This document shows, in pieces, positions 17,169 through 24,671 of a stretch of 64,000 bases of DNA. The stretch comes from Planctomycetota bacterium (GTDB taxonomy: Bacteria > Planctomycetota > UBA1135 > GCA-002686595). A program made the translations under genes and the position numbers. Every line of letters starts with the position of its first letter. Position 1 is the first letter of the stretch. The notes beneath the pieces were generated by a model. That model was given only the letters and a program-made list of their open reading frames with translations, searched no databases and was not told the origin of the DNA. The DNA lies in contig JABABA010000010.1 in NCBI GenBank assembly GCA_014238415.1, positions 1-64,000 of the forward strand. The letters are read 5' to 3'.

Positions 17169-18497
17169 TCACGCTGGGAGATTGTCGGCCCTAAGCAGTC
17201 TCTTCGCAAGACATTGGGCTTTCTCCACACATTGGTCCGAGTTGTCGTACTCGAATCGTCCGAAACGCCCCAGGGGGAACAGGCCCTGGTCCTCAAGCCA
17301 CTCCAGGGCCTTCCTGCGACGGGTTTCGTGGCCGTGGACATAGACCACATAGGCCCTCTTTACATCGCTGCGGTCCGTGAATAGCACCTGATCGCGCCTC
17401 AGGAGGCCCGCATTTTCCAAGCCGAGGAGCGTTGTTTCTTCCAATTTCCGCCCCGGCTGGACTTCTCGACCTGAACAGGTGATTTCTACCAAAAGCGAAC
17501 TCCTACCCTCTGGAGCGCCATTTTGGGAGTAGTTTGACATCCAAGTAACTCGGTTGGCGGGTCCTTGGTTGGGGTGTGGCAGGTAGCACCAGGAGAGATC
17601 TGGTTGTTCTGGGGTGTCCAAGGCCACCAGGAAACTAACCAGTCCGTTGAATTCCAAGCCTTCCATGGCGGCTTTCACATCGGGGGGAACTCCTTCAACC
17701 AGTTCGGCTGCGAGATCCAAGGGAGTCGTCAGCACTACCTGGTCGTACTCTTCCCCGTGTACCGACCAGCCCTCTCCTTTGCGCGTAACTTTGTCCACGG
17801 GAGTCGAGAGGCGGATGCGCGCTTTCAAGTCCGCTGCCATGCCATCCGTAATCGCCTGAAATCCGCCTTGTTTGGGGTACCGGAACACCGACTGGTGTAC
17901 ATAGCCCTCCGTGCGAATGCCCACGGCTGCTCGTAGCACATCTTCGATGGGAGCGTCGGGCACACGACCGGCGACCCATTCGCTTGTGATCTGTTCCAGG
18001 GGGCGCTTCCAGATCTTTTCGTTGTAGGGATCCATGAAGTGTTTGGCGATGCCTTCGCCAAAGCGCCACTTGATCCAAGCTGCAAAGTCCGGCGGGGCTT
18101 CAGAACCTGTCAGCTTGCGCTGGTGCCAGGCGTGTACATAGCCCACAAGGCACTCATAGTTCGCCTGTTCCGGCAGGTCCCCGATGCCATTCTCGAAGGG
18201 GTAGCGCACCCAGCGATCCTCGAAGCGAATTGCTGTGTTGCGTTGGCGTTTTTCAAAAGCCTCTGGTCCACCTCCTGCGGTCAGCATCCAATCGAGGATT
18301 TTCTGCTGCTTCGAGAACAGGATATGGCCTCCGGCCAAATCATAGGTGAACCCATCGATGACCTTCGAGCGGCAGAGACCGCCAGCCACCGGCGCGGCCT
18401 CGAAGAGCGTGATGTCCGCCGCGTCCAGACCACCTTCCACCAGCGCCCGCGCGAGGGCAAGACCGGAAACTCCGGCTCCTAGGATGGCGGTCTTCAC
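17169..18497 (-). CDS. FAD-dependent UDP-galactopyranose mutase/protoporphyrinogen oxidase-like protein
   Basis: A 442-residue flavoprotein with the dinucleotide motif ILGAGVSGLALARAL at residues 4-18, the FAD-contact GGLCRS, and a GGHILF segment. It ends with RFGRFEYDNSDQCVEKA, in which the Gly/Arg and Asp-Asn pattern contacts FAD in the amine-oxidase/UGM fold. This composition matches the family often called UDP-galactopyranose mutase-like or NAD(P)-binding amine oxidase. The substrate may be a nucleotide sugar, but this is inference. It is the last gene of an lgt, RNase HII-like, flavoprotein series (106-base gap before it). Confidence 0.7.
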   Translation of the reverse strand: MKTAILGAGVSGLALARALVEGGLDAADITLFEAAPVAGGLCRSKVIDGFTYDLAGGHILFSKQQKILDWMLTAGGGPEAFEKRQRNTAIRFEDRWVRYPFENGIGDLPEQANYECLVGYVHAWHQRKLTGSEAPPDFAAWIKWRFGEGIAKHFMDPYNEKIWKRPLEQITSEWVAGRVPDAPIEDVLRAAVGIRTEGYVHQSVFRYPKQGGFQAITDGMAADLKARIRLSTPVDKVTRKGEGWSVHGEEYDQVVLTTPLDLAAELVEGVPPDVKAAMEGLEFNGLVSFLVALDTPEQPDLSWCYLPHPNQGPANRVTWMSNYSQNGAPEGRSSLLVEITCSGREVQPGRKLEETTLLGLENAGLLRRDQVLFTDRSDVKRAYVVYVHGHETRRRKALEWLEDQGLFPLGRFGRFEYDNSDQCVEKAQCLAKRLLRADNLPA

Positions 18498-18602
18498 GGT
18501 GTGCTCTCTGGGTGCAGGCTTTTGGGTGGTCTTCCGGGGGAGTGGCAGGAGCCATGGGCATCCTACGGTCCAGGGGCTCCGGGGTCCAAGACACTCCAGG
18601 GC

Positions 18603-19592
18603 CTAGCGGGTTCGAATCAGCAACTCAGTGGGTACCTTGGCCTTGGCCAGGGCTGGCCTGGCATCCAGCAGCCAACGACGTGCATCGGTCACATAGCCGG
18701 CAGTTGGCTTGAGTTCTTCTTGAAGGTCAGCGAACCAGCGGTTGAAAGCACCCATGACGCTCTCTCGAGCGTACTTGGCAAGGCAGGAGCCTACCGCCAC
18801 GGGCAGACTTGAATCTTCTGCTTTGGGCCGCACCGTGAGCAGCATGCGGCGCTTGTCCCCGCAGATTCGGTACTGGGCGAGGTCCCTGGATTCGATCAGG
18901 GTTGTGATTTCACAGAAGGGGAATTCTTGGGCCAGCAGGCCACCGTAGTGCCGTCGCCCCCCTTGACGATCTAGCACGACGGCCACCTGTTGTTGCCCAT
19001 AGGTCTGCCACAGGTGGGTCAAAATTGGCGCCACCAGCGCCCAGGTGGAGACCGCCTTGTTCTGGGTGCGCTCGAAAGAGGCGTTGAGTTCTCCCGCTGG
19101 GGCAATGCGCACTGCCGCCTCAAGCACGCGGCAGGCGGAGGATTCCATTGCCGCTTCCAGGGCTGCGGCATGCAGCTTGAGCTGCTGTTCTGGAACCTCG
19201 TTGGGCAGGGTCTGCAACCAGGAGCTGAACCAGGGGGCAGGGGCCTCTTCGCGGGGGCGCAATGGGGGAGCTGGGCTATGAAAGAGGTCCCTGCCGCTGA
19301 CTGCCGGGTTGCCCGCCGCGCGCAGGAAGCTGAGGGCTGTGGCCGTCAGCCTTGCCCGGCTACTGGGGCTGCCATCAAACACGCGCTTGGAGTCTGCCAC
19401 GTACAGTAGTCCGCTCTTGCGGGGGTGTTCCTGACTGACCGCACTGGGCCAGAGATCCCAGTGGTTGAGGTCCTTCGCCTGTGAGGGCGAACTGGTCACG
19501 CACCAGCCGATGCAAAGGGGGCCGAGCATGGGGCCCAGGCCAGCTTCATCTATGCCAGCATGAATCCTGGGGCCATCTTGGGTCGGGCGCAT
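18603..19592 (-). CDS. Divergent RNase HII-like protein
   Basis: A 329-residue protein whose start, AGIDEAGLGPMLGPL, matches the RNase HII active-site motif (GxDEAGRGPxxGP) and retains the Asp-Glu pair. The usual Arg after Gly is Leu. A VADSKRV segment matches the conserved DSK motif. LDRQGGRRHY in the middle and a late GSCLAKYARE, equivalent to the helix with the catalytic aspartate neighbourhood, are also recognisable. It is longer than ordinary RNase HII (about 200 residues) owing to an insert around residues 95-150. Cleavage of RNA-DNA hybrids is likely but unproven. It lies six bases downstream of lgt. Confidence 0.6.
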   Translation of the reverse strand: MRPTQDGPRIHAGIDEAGLGPMLGPLCIGWCVTSSPSQAKDLNHWDLWPSAVSQEHPRKSGLLYVADSKRVFDGSPSSRARLTATALSFLRAAGNPAVSGRDLFHSPAPPLRPREEAPAPWFSSWLQTLPNEVPEQQLKLHAAALEAAMESSACRVLEAAVRIAPAGELNASFERTQNKAVSTWALVAPILTHLWQTYGQQQVAVVLDRQGGRRHYGGLLAQEFPFCEITTLIESRDLAQYRICGDKRRMLLTVRPKAEDSSLPVAVGSCLAKYARESVMGAFNRWFADLQEELKPTAGYVTDARRWLLDARPALAKAKVPTELLIRTR

Positions 19593-19598
19593 GGGGAT

Positions 19599-20492
19599 CT
19601 AGTCGTTGGCGACCGGGTCAGCTTGGGGCAGAGGCTCCGGTTCTTGACGACGGCGGTTCTTGATCAGCATGCTCACGCAAAAGGTGAAAAGCAGGATCGA
19701 GACCAGTTGGGAGGTGGAGATCGTGTCGTTGAACCAGAGTCCCCGGATCGAGTCCCCGCGGAAGATCTCGATGCAATAACGGCCGATGGAGTAGAGCGCC
19801 AGCAGGCGCAGCACCACCTGTCCCCGGTATGCCCGGTGGCGTAGGAACCAAAGGCCGATGACTCCCAACGCAAGAGCGTTGATGGTCATCCAGGGCTGCG
19901 TGGCCCAGATGGTCTGGCCCGCCAGCTCACGGGGGAATAGGCTGTCCGGGTTCGCCTCAAGCCACTCAAGGCTGGGCACATCCACGGTGATCGGAAACGG
20001 CAAGTGGCTCCATTTGTCCGGCACGATGCTGCCGTGGTCGTCGCCTACCAGGAGGCAGCCGATGCGCCCGATGCTGAGACCGAAGAACGCGCCCACAAAC
20101 GTCAGGTCAAGGATCTGAGTGAAGGGCAGGGCATATTTCCTGACGCACAACCAGCCCCCAAAAATCGCTCCGAAGCAGCCCCCGTACATCACCAGTCCTC
20201 CTTCCCAGACATACAGCATCGAGAGGGGATCGCTGAGATAGCGCTGACCGGTTTCGCTTCCCTGCAGGGATTCCACCAGCACATAGGCCGCGCGTGCGCC
20301 GCCAACTACGCCGACCATGACCCAGAGGGGCAGGGCGCCGATGCCCTGGGCGTCCTCGTCGCCATTCGTGGCTCGCTGGAAGTACCAGCGCGTGAACAGG
20401 TGGGAGGCCAGCAGAAAGCCCAGTACCACCATCACCCCGAAGGAGCGAATAGGCAGGCCCAGTCCAGGGATTTCGAGGAGAATCGGATGCAT
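19599..20492 (-). CDS. lgt: Prolipoprotein diacylglyceryl transferase
   Basis: A 297-residue inner-membrane enzyme that transfers diacylglycerol to the lipobox cysteine of prolipoproteins. About seven membrane segments are visible. The signature GRIGCLLVGDDHG near residue 140 fits the Lgt GRxGNFxNGE region, and early GARAAYVL and GGLVMYGG match other conserved Lgt blocks. The C-terminal RPLYSIGRYCIEIFRGD-like segment carries the conserved RF/E(F)xR motif. The gene supplies the modification needed by the several lipoproteins in this window. Confidence 0.85.
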   Translation of the reverse strand: MHPILLEIPGLGLPIRSFGVMVVLGFLLASHLFTRWYFQRATNGDEDAQGIGALPLWVMVGVVGGARAAYVLVESLQGSETGQRYLSDPLSMLYVWEGGLVMYGGCFGAIFGGWLCVRKYALPFTQILDLTFVGAFFGLSIGRIGCLLVGDDHGSIVPDKWSHLPFPITVDVPSLEWLEANPDSLFPRELAGQTIWATQPWMTINALALGVIGLWFLRHRAYRGQVVLRLLALYSIGRYCIEIFRGDSIRGLWFNDTISTSQLVSILLFTFCVSMLIKNRRRQEPEPLPQADPVAND

Positions 20493-20501
20493 GCCCCGGG
20501 G

Positions 20502-20510
20502 ATCCTAGCA
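20502..20510 (-). promoter_or_regulatory. Extended -10 element of lgt (TGCTAGGAT)
   Basis: On the minus strand, TG-C-TAGGAT ends nine bases before the lgt ATG, predicting a leader of only two to three bases. Confidence 0.4.
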
Positions 20511-20615
20511 GTCTGCAGGGGAAGTATTGCTCGGGAATCTGTTCTCTGGTGACTGGTGGGGGGACCGGCGGCTATCCTGCCGGGTCTTCTCCGTTGGATC
20601 TCCAGGAAACTCAGT

Positions 20616-21464
20616 ATGCCGAACCAGCCTCAGGTCAAGATCTTTGTCGAGGGACGCTACCGCAAGCTCACTCGCGATCTCCCGCAGACGGTGTTCTTTT
20701 GCCCTGAGTGCAAGGGTCATCCGCGGCGGCGACGCAACTGTGAGAAATGCGAGGGATTCGGCAAGCTCACTAGGGATTCCGTCCAGGAGTTGGTGGGGTG
20801 GGTGCTGGGCAAGGGCTTCGGCACTCGCAAGCACAAGTTCCATGGGGCTGGACGGGAGGATGTGGATGTGCGCATGCTCGGGCGCGGTCGGCCGTTCATC
20901 CTGGAACTGATCAATCCATCGAATCCGGACGCGGATCTAGCTGAGCTCGAGGCTTTGGTCAATAGCCGCAACGAGGGTCGTCTGGAAATCAGTGGCTTGC
21001 ATTGGACCGAGAAGGCGAGGGTGCGGGAAATCAAAGAGGGCAAGCACGCCAAGCGGTATGGGGTTCACGTGTCGATCGAGGGAGAGATTGACGCCCTGGC
21101 GAAGGATGCTCTTGTGGGTCAGCGAATTGTTCTGGCCCAGCGTACTCCCAGCAGGGTGGCCCATCGTCGGGCGGACAAGGTGAGGGAGCGTTGGATCGAA
21201 CTGGAGTCCATAGAGATGCTGGGTGATTCGGCTCTGCGTGTGCAACTCATGACCGAACATGGCACCTACGTCAAGGAATTCATCAGTGGCGAAGACGGTC
21301 GGACCGATCCTTGCCTGGGCGGCTTGCTGAAAGGCGTCACTTGTGGCTGTGTCGAGCTTGATGTACTCGATATTCTCGAAGCGGAAGGCGGCGAGATGGC
21401 GGTGGATCCTGGTTGGGAGGCACCTGCCGCATTTGGCAAAGGCCTGGATCAGGCTTCCTCCTGA
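20616..21464 (+). CDS. Pus10-type tRNA pseudouridine synthase
   Basis: The ATG at 20616 is preceded by AGGAAA and removes an unrelated-looking N-terminus, giving 282 residues. Two CxxC pairs (Cys29/32 and Cys42/45) form a likely zinc site. The catalytic block GREDVDVRMLGRGRPFILEL (from residue 79) is the Pus10 signature with Asp82 as nucleophile. RTPSRVAHRRADKVRER and HGTYVKEFISGEDGRTDP are the other two conserved Pus10 blocks. Pus10 makes pseudouridine 54/55 in archaeal and eukaryotic tRNA; bacteria normally use TruB. Compared with archaeal Pus10 (about 400 residues) the THUMP region appears to be missing. The family call is firm, the substrate less so. Confidence 0.85.
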   Translation: MPNQPQVKIFVEGRYRKLTRDLPQTVFFCPECKGHPRRRRNCEKCEGFGKLTRDSVQELVGWVLGKGFGTRKHKFHGAGREDVDVRMLGRGRPFILELINPSNPDADLAELEALVNSRNEGRLEISGLHWTEKARVREIKEGKHAKRYGVHVSIEGEIDALAKDALVGQRIVLAQRTPSRVAHRRADKVRERWIELESIEMLGDSALRVQLMTEHGTYVKEFISGEDGRTDPCLGGLLKGVTCGCVELDVLDILEAEGGEMAVDPGWEAPAAFGKGLDQASS

Positions 21465-21479
21465 ACGGGGTTGCGGGTC

Positions 21480-21968
21480 CTAAAAACTGACACCGAGGAT
21501 CAAGCCCTCGAAGACCATTTTTTCACCCACATATCCTTGGCAGATGTAGCGGCAGAGGTTGTGCCTGGCGCGTTTGAGAAATACTGCCATCACGAGGCGG
21601 CATTCCGGTACCACCGGGGCTCGGAATCGTACGGATTCGAGTCCGCCCAACCCTACGAAGAGGTCGCTGTCAGCCTGCGGGTCGAAGCGATTGGTCAACA
21701 TGTCATAGGTTGCGATCTGGGCTGCCAGCTCACATTGCAGCACTCCTGGGAAGAGGGGTCGTCCAGGGACATGGTCGTCTGCCCACCAGTCGTCTGCGCG
21801 AATGTCCCGGTAGCCTACTGTGACTCCTTTGCTCGGGTCCGACAGCAAGATGCCCTCGGCCATGCGAAAGCGATTGACCTGGGGCAGCACCTTGTCGAGA
21901 TCAGAACCGCTGGCCACAGGGGTGACTCGGGCCAGGGAGAGTGGGTCTTCAAGCAGGGGGGCGGTCAT
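21480..21968 (-). CDS. FabZ-like hotdog dehydratase
   Basis: A 162-residue single-domain hotdog protein. The segment DDHVPGRPLFPGVLQCELAAQ carries His66 and Glu80 with the same 14-residue spacing as the catalytic pair of FabZ (HFPGxPxxPGVLxxEAxAQ). This supports a 3-hydroxyacyl-ACP or related dehydratase. The N-terminal 40 residues are extended, and overall similarity to housekeeping FabZ looks moderate, so it may act on a special acyl chain. It converges with the pus10-type gene and has the same direction as the MATE gene upstream. Confidence 0.75.
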   Translation of the reverse strand: MTAPLLEDPLSLARVTPVASGSDLDKVLPQVNRFRMAEGILLSDPSKGVTVGYRDIRADDWWADDHVPGRPLFPGVLQCELAAQIATYDMLTNRFDPQADSDLFVGLGGLESVRFRAPVVPECRLVMAVFLKRARHNLCRYICQGYVGEKMVFEGLILGVSF

Positions 21969-22028
21969 GGTGAGGCGCGAGTGTACGATTGCAGGCCCCG
22001 ATCTGGATGGGGAATGGGCTATTCCCGG

Positions 22029-23411
22029 CTAGTCGGTCTTGAGCTCGTCCAGTTGTCGAACGGCCAGGTGGAAAGCCAGGGCCTTGAGAGTGGTCGAGAT
22101 GTTGATTGTCCACCAGACTCCCATGGCTCCCCAGTCCAGGTAGATTGCCAGGAACCAGGCCAGGGGCAGGCGGATCAAATTGCCCGGTACGCTAATCGCA
22201 AAAATTGGCCGGGTGTGCCCCATGCCCAATAGAACTTTTTCTTCAGCTGCTTCGAGGGCGACAAAGACCTGGCTGGCCGCCAGAACCGTCACATACAAAC
22301 TTGCCTCGATCAGCACATCTGGATCGTTTGTGAAGAGTGGTACAAGAAAGGGGCCCCCGAAGAAGAACACTGCTGCAAAGAAGAGTCCAAGACCAAGGTT
22401 GACCAGCCGTATGCTTCGAATTGCGCGCCGTGCCTCCAGTCTGTTACCAGCGCCCAGGGTGCGTCCAACAAGGGAGGCGCCTGCCACACTGATGCCCAGG
22501 TAGAAGGGGAATGCCACACCCTCAAAGGCATTGAAGCCAATCGAAAGGCCGCCCAAAGAGGCTTCCGGAAGCCGTGACATGATCAGTTTCACGATGGCTG
22601 CGTAGACCACAGAGTAGATACCGATTGAAGCTGCGGATGGAATGCCGATGCGTAGAACCGGCATCACACGTTTCAGCGCGAAGTCCTTGGGATTCCACAG
22701 GTGGATGCGTTCGCGCAAGACCAGAATCATCAGGCCTACGCTCAGGCTCAGGGCCCGAGAAATGCCCGATGCGTGAGCCGCGCCGGCCATGCCCATGCCC
22801 GGTCCAGCGATCATGTTCTCCGCACCCCAATCCAACTCGTAGATAAGCAGGGGGTTGAGCACGAAGTTTGCCAAGACCGAACCAATCTGCAGCTTGAACG
22901 GCGTTGAGGAGTCGCCCATGCTGATGAATATGTTGCTCACCAGAGGTGCCAGACTGAGGGCTCCTGACCAGAGGTGGATTGTGCGCACATAGTCGATGAA
23001 GGGCGCACGTTGAGCCTCTGCCAGATTGAGCAGGTCTGCCAGGGGCACCGCCAGGCTATAGCCCAAGACACCAATCACCGCGCCGATCATGGCACTGGTG
23101 AAAAGGGCTTGCCGAATGGCGGAATCCCGCGCGCCCTCCTTTCCTGCCCCGCTGGCCCGGGCGATCAGGGACATGGAGCCGGCGATGGCAACAAAATATG
23201 CTGCGAAGTCGAAGATCAGCAGGAAAGTGACTGCTCCCAGGGCTTCCTGAGCGGAAGGCCCCAGGTGCTGGATCCAGAATTGGTCGTTGACCCGGAAGAG
23301 ACTGCCCGCCACAAAGGAGAGCACTGAAGGCCAGGCAAAGCGCAGCAGGCTAGGCACATCTCCAGTAGTGGGCCTGGGGTCGATCCCCGTTGGTCTCTTC
23401 TGGCTGGCCAT
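22029..23411 (-). CDS. MATE family efflux transporter
   Basis: A 460-residue membrane protein with about twelve helices and the two-fold repeat of MATE exporters. The first half opens with RFAWPSVLSFVAGSLFRVNDQFWI, the usual VDxxF/W block, and the second half with RIGIPSAASIGIYSVVYAAI. A SLVGRTLGAGN segment matches the conserved GxNxGAxN/GAG region. It would export cationic compounds using sodium or protons. The substrate is unknown. It ends 60 bases before the FabZ-like gene and is preceded by a membrane-anchored protein gene six bases away. Confidence 0.88.
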   Translation of the reverse strand: MASQKRPTGIDPRPTTGDVPSLLRFAWPSVLSFVAGSLFRVNDQFWIQHLGPSAQEALGAVTFLLIFDFAAYFVAIAGSMSLIARASGAGKEGARDSAIRQALFTSAMIGAVIGVLGYSLAVPLADLLNLAEAQRAPFIDYVRTIHLWSGALSLAPLVSNIFISMGDSSTPFKLQIGSVLANFVLNPLLIYELDWGAENMIAGPGMGMAGAAHASGISRALSLSVGLMILVLRERIHLWNPKDFALKRVMPVLRIGIPSAASIGIYSVVYAAIVKLIMSRLPEASLGGLSIGFNAFEGVAFPFYLGISVAGASLVGRTLGAGNRLEARRAIRSIRLVNLGLGLFFAAVFFFGGPFLVPLFTNDPDVLIEASLYVTVLAASQVFVALEAAEEKVLLGMGHTRPIFAISVPGNLIRLPLAWFLAIYLDWGAMGVWWTINISTTLKALAFHLAVRQLDELKTD

Positions 23412-23417
23412 GCGAGC

Positions 23418-24545
23418 CTATTTCCCCTTCAGGCAGCGGACCAAAATCAATTCGGTGGCATGCCCTTCAGGCTGGGCCTTGAGGGTGAACTCTCCGCGCC
23501 CCTTGCGCCCGCTGGTCTTATGTTCAAGGCGCACTTGATAGTCGCCAGGGGCAAGGTGCTGAACTTTGACTTGTCCATCAAAGCCCGTCACACAAATGAT
23601 GGGTGTGGGGCCCATGCCGCGCACGTTGGCTCCCTCAATGGGCCGATCGGTTTCATCTACAGCACGTAGCCGGACGGCGCAAAGTGGCGGAAGGGTGATG
23701 TCTTCGGTGCGCGTGATAGGCCGCCGCACCTGGATCTCATGCTCGGGAATCAACGGACGCTCGTAGGGACCCAGGCGCAACACATAGGTCCCCTCGTCGA
23801 GGTCTTCCAGATTCCAGAGCCCGGCGTAGTTCGTGCGAGCTGTTCGCCGAGTCGGGCGACCGTGCATTTGCAGGGTGACTTTGAGGTCCCCGGCTCCTTG
23901 GCCTGTGTGGCCATAAACCACGCCCTCCACCTTCGCCTTGGGCACCATCTGCAGCGTCATGTGCACCCGGTTCACACCGGGCAGATCTTCGCGCTCGGCC
24001 AACTTGTAGAGCATCACTTCCTGGGCCGTAGAGGACATCCCTGGCGCGAGGGCCTGGATCGTATAGCCGCCCATGGGCAGGTCAAACTCCTCGAAGGTGG
24101 TGATGTTTCCCGGTAGAGTTCGTGTGCGTTCTTGGGCCGAATCACGGCCCAGGGCGAAGAGAGAGGGCCGGATGTTCAGGGTCCATTCTGCGGGCACGGC
24201 CATTCCTGGGGCAAAGGAGACCGCACCGGTCAGGGTTCCGTTGCCGGCGAAACTCTTCTCCATGCGTTTGAAGGGGAGGTCGATTCCGGACTCGATTCCC
24301 CCCTGAATGCGAAGGGCGTTGGGGTCTGGGCTCCCGATTTGTTGGTCGCCGGGGGAGGTATCTCCAGCCGGCCCTTCCAGGGGATCAAGGGGCTGGGCTC
24401 CGCGTAATTCGGACCAGGTATTCCACCCCAGCAGGATCAGCACGAGCGCTGCCCCCAGGCCAGCGATTGCTCCAGCGCTGCCCATGCCGTCTTTGCCGCG
24501 CAGGTAGCTGCGGCTGGTATTGGATTGCCTCTGGATTGACTTCAC
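23418..24545 (-). CDS. Membrane-anchored protein with carboxypeptidase-regulatory-like domains
   Basis: A 375-residue protein with a basic N-terminus and one membrane helix (GAIAGLGAALVLILLGW, about residues 24-40), followed by an extracytoplasmic Pro/Asp linker. The remainder contains beta-sandwich repeats recognisable from VEGVVYGHTGQGAGDLKVTL, TNYAGLWNLEDLDEGTYVLRLG and GFDGQVKVQHLAPGDYQVRL. These are typical of carboxypeptidase-regulatory/SdrD-B-like domains with the LxPGxYxVxL strand. No catalytic residues are evident; a scaffold or binding role is likely. It is transcribed with the MATE gene (six-base gap). Confidence 0.65.
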   Translation of the reverse strand: MKSIQRQSNTSRSYLRGKDGMGSAGAIAGLGAALVLILLGWNTWSELRGAQPLDPLEGPAGDTSPGDQQIGSPDPNALRIQGGIESGIDLPFKRMEKSFAGNGTLTGAVSFAPGMAVPAEWTLNIRPSLFALGRDSAQERTRTLPGNITTFEEFDLPMGGYTIQALAPGMSSTAQEVMLYKLAEREDLPGVNRVHMTLQMVPKAKVEGVVYGHTGQGAGDLKVTLQMHGRPTRRTARTNYAGLWNLEDLDEGTYVLRLGPYERPLIPEHEIQVRRPITRTEDITLPPLCAVRLRAVDETDRPIEGANVRGMGPTPIICVTGFDGQVKVQHLAPGDYQVRLEHKTSGRKGRGEFTLKAQPEGHATELILVRCLKGK

Positions 24546-24671
24546 GCTTGTCTTGGTCCTACTCTCATCGGCTCAATCAGGGCCCGCTCCCCTTCGGTAG
24601 GGAGAGATACCCGGGCCAGGCCCGCTGCTTGCATCCTAGCGGCAGCGGGGGACGGCAAGCCCCTAGACTTC

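Noticed and set aside
18605-18620. GGTTCGAATC-like T-loop suggesting a tRNA
   Set aside because: It is the coding end of the RNase HII-like gene (LLIRTR); no acceptor, D or anticodon stems fit around it.
24664-24669. TAGACT just before the phosphodiesterase-like gene as a -10 box
   Set aside because: It ends only two bases before the ATG, so transcription would begin inside the coding region.
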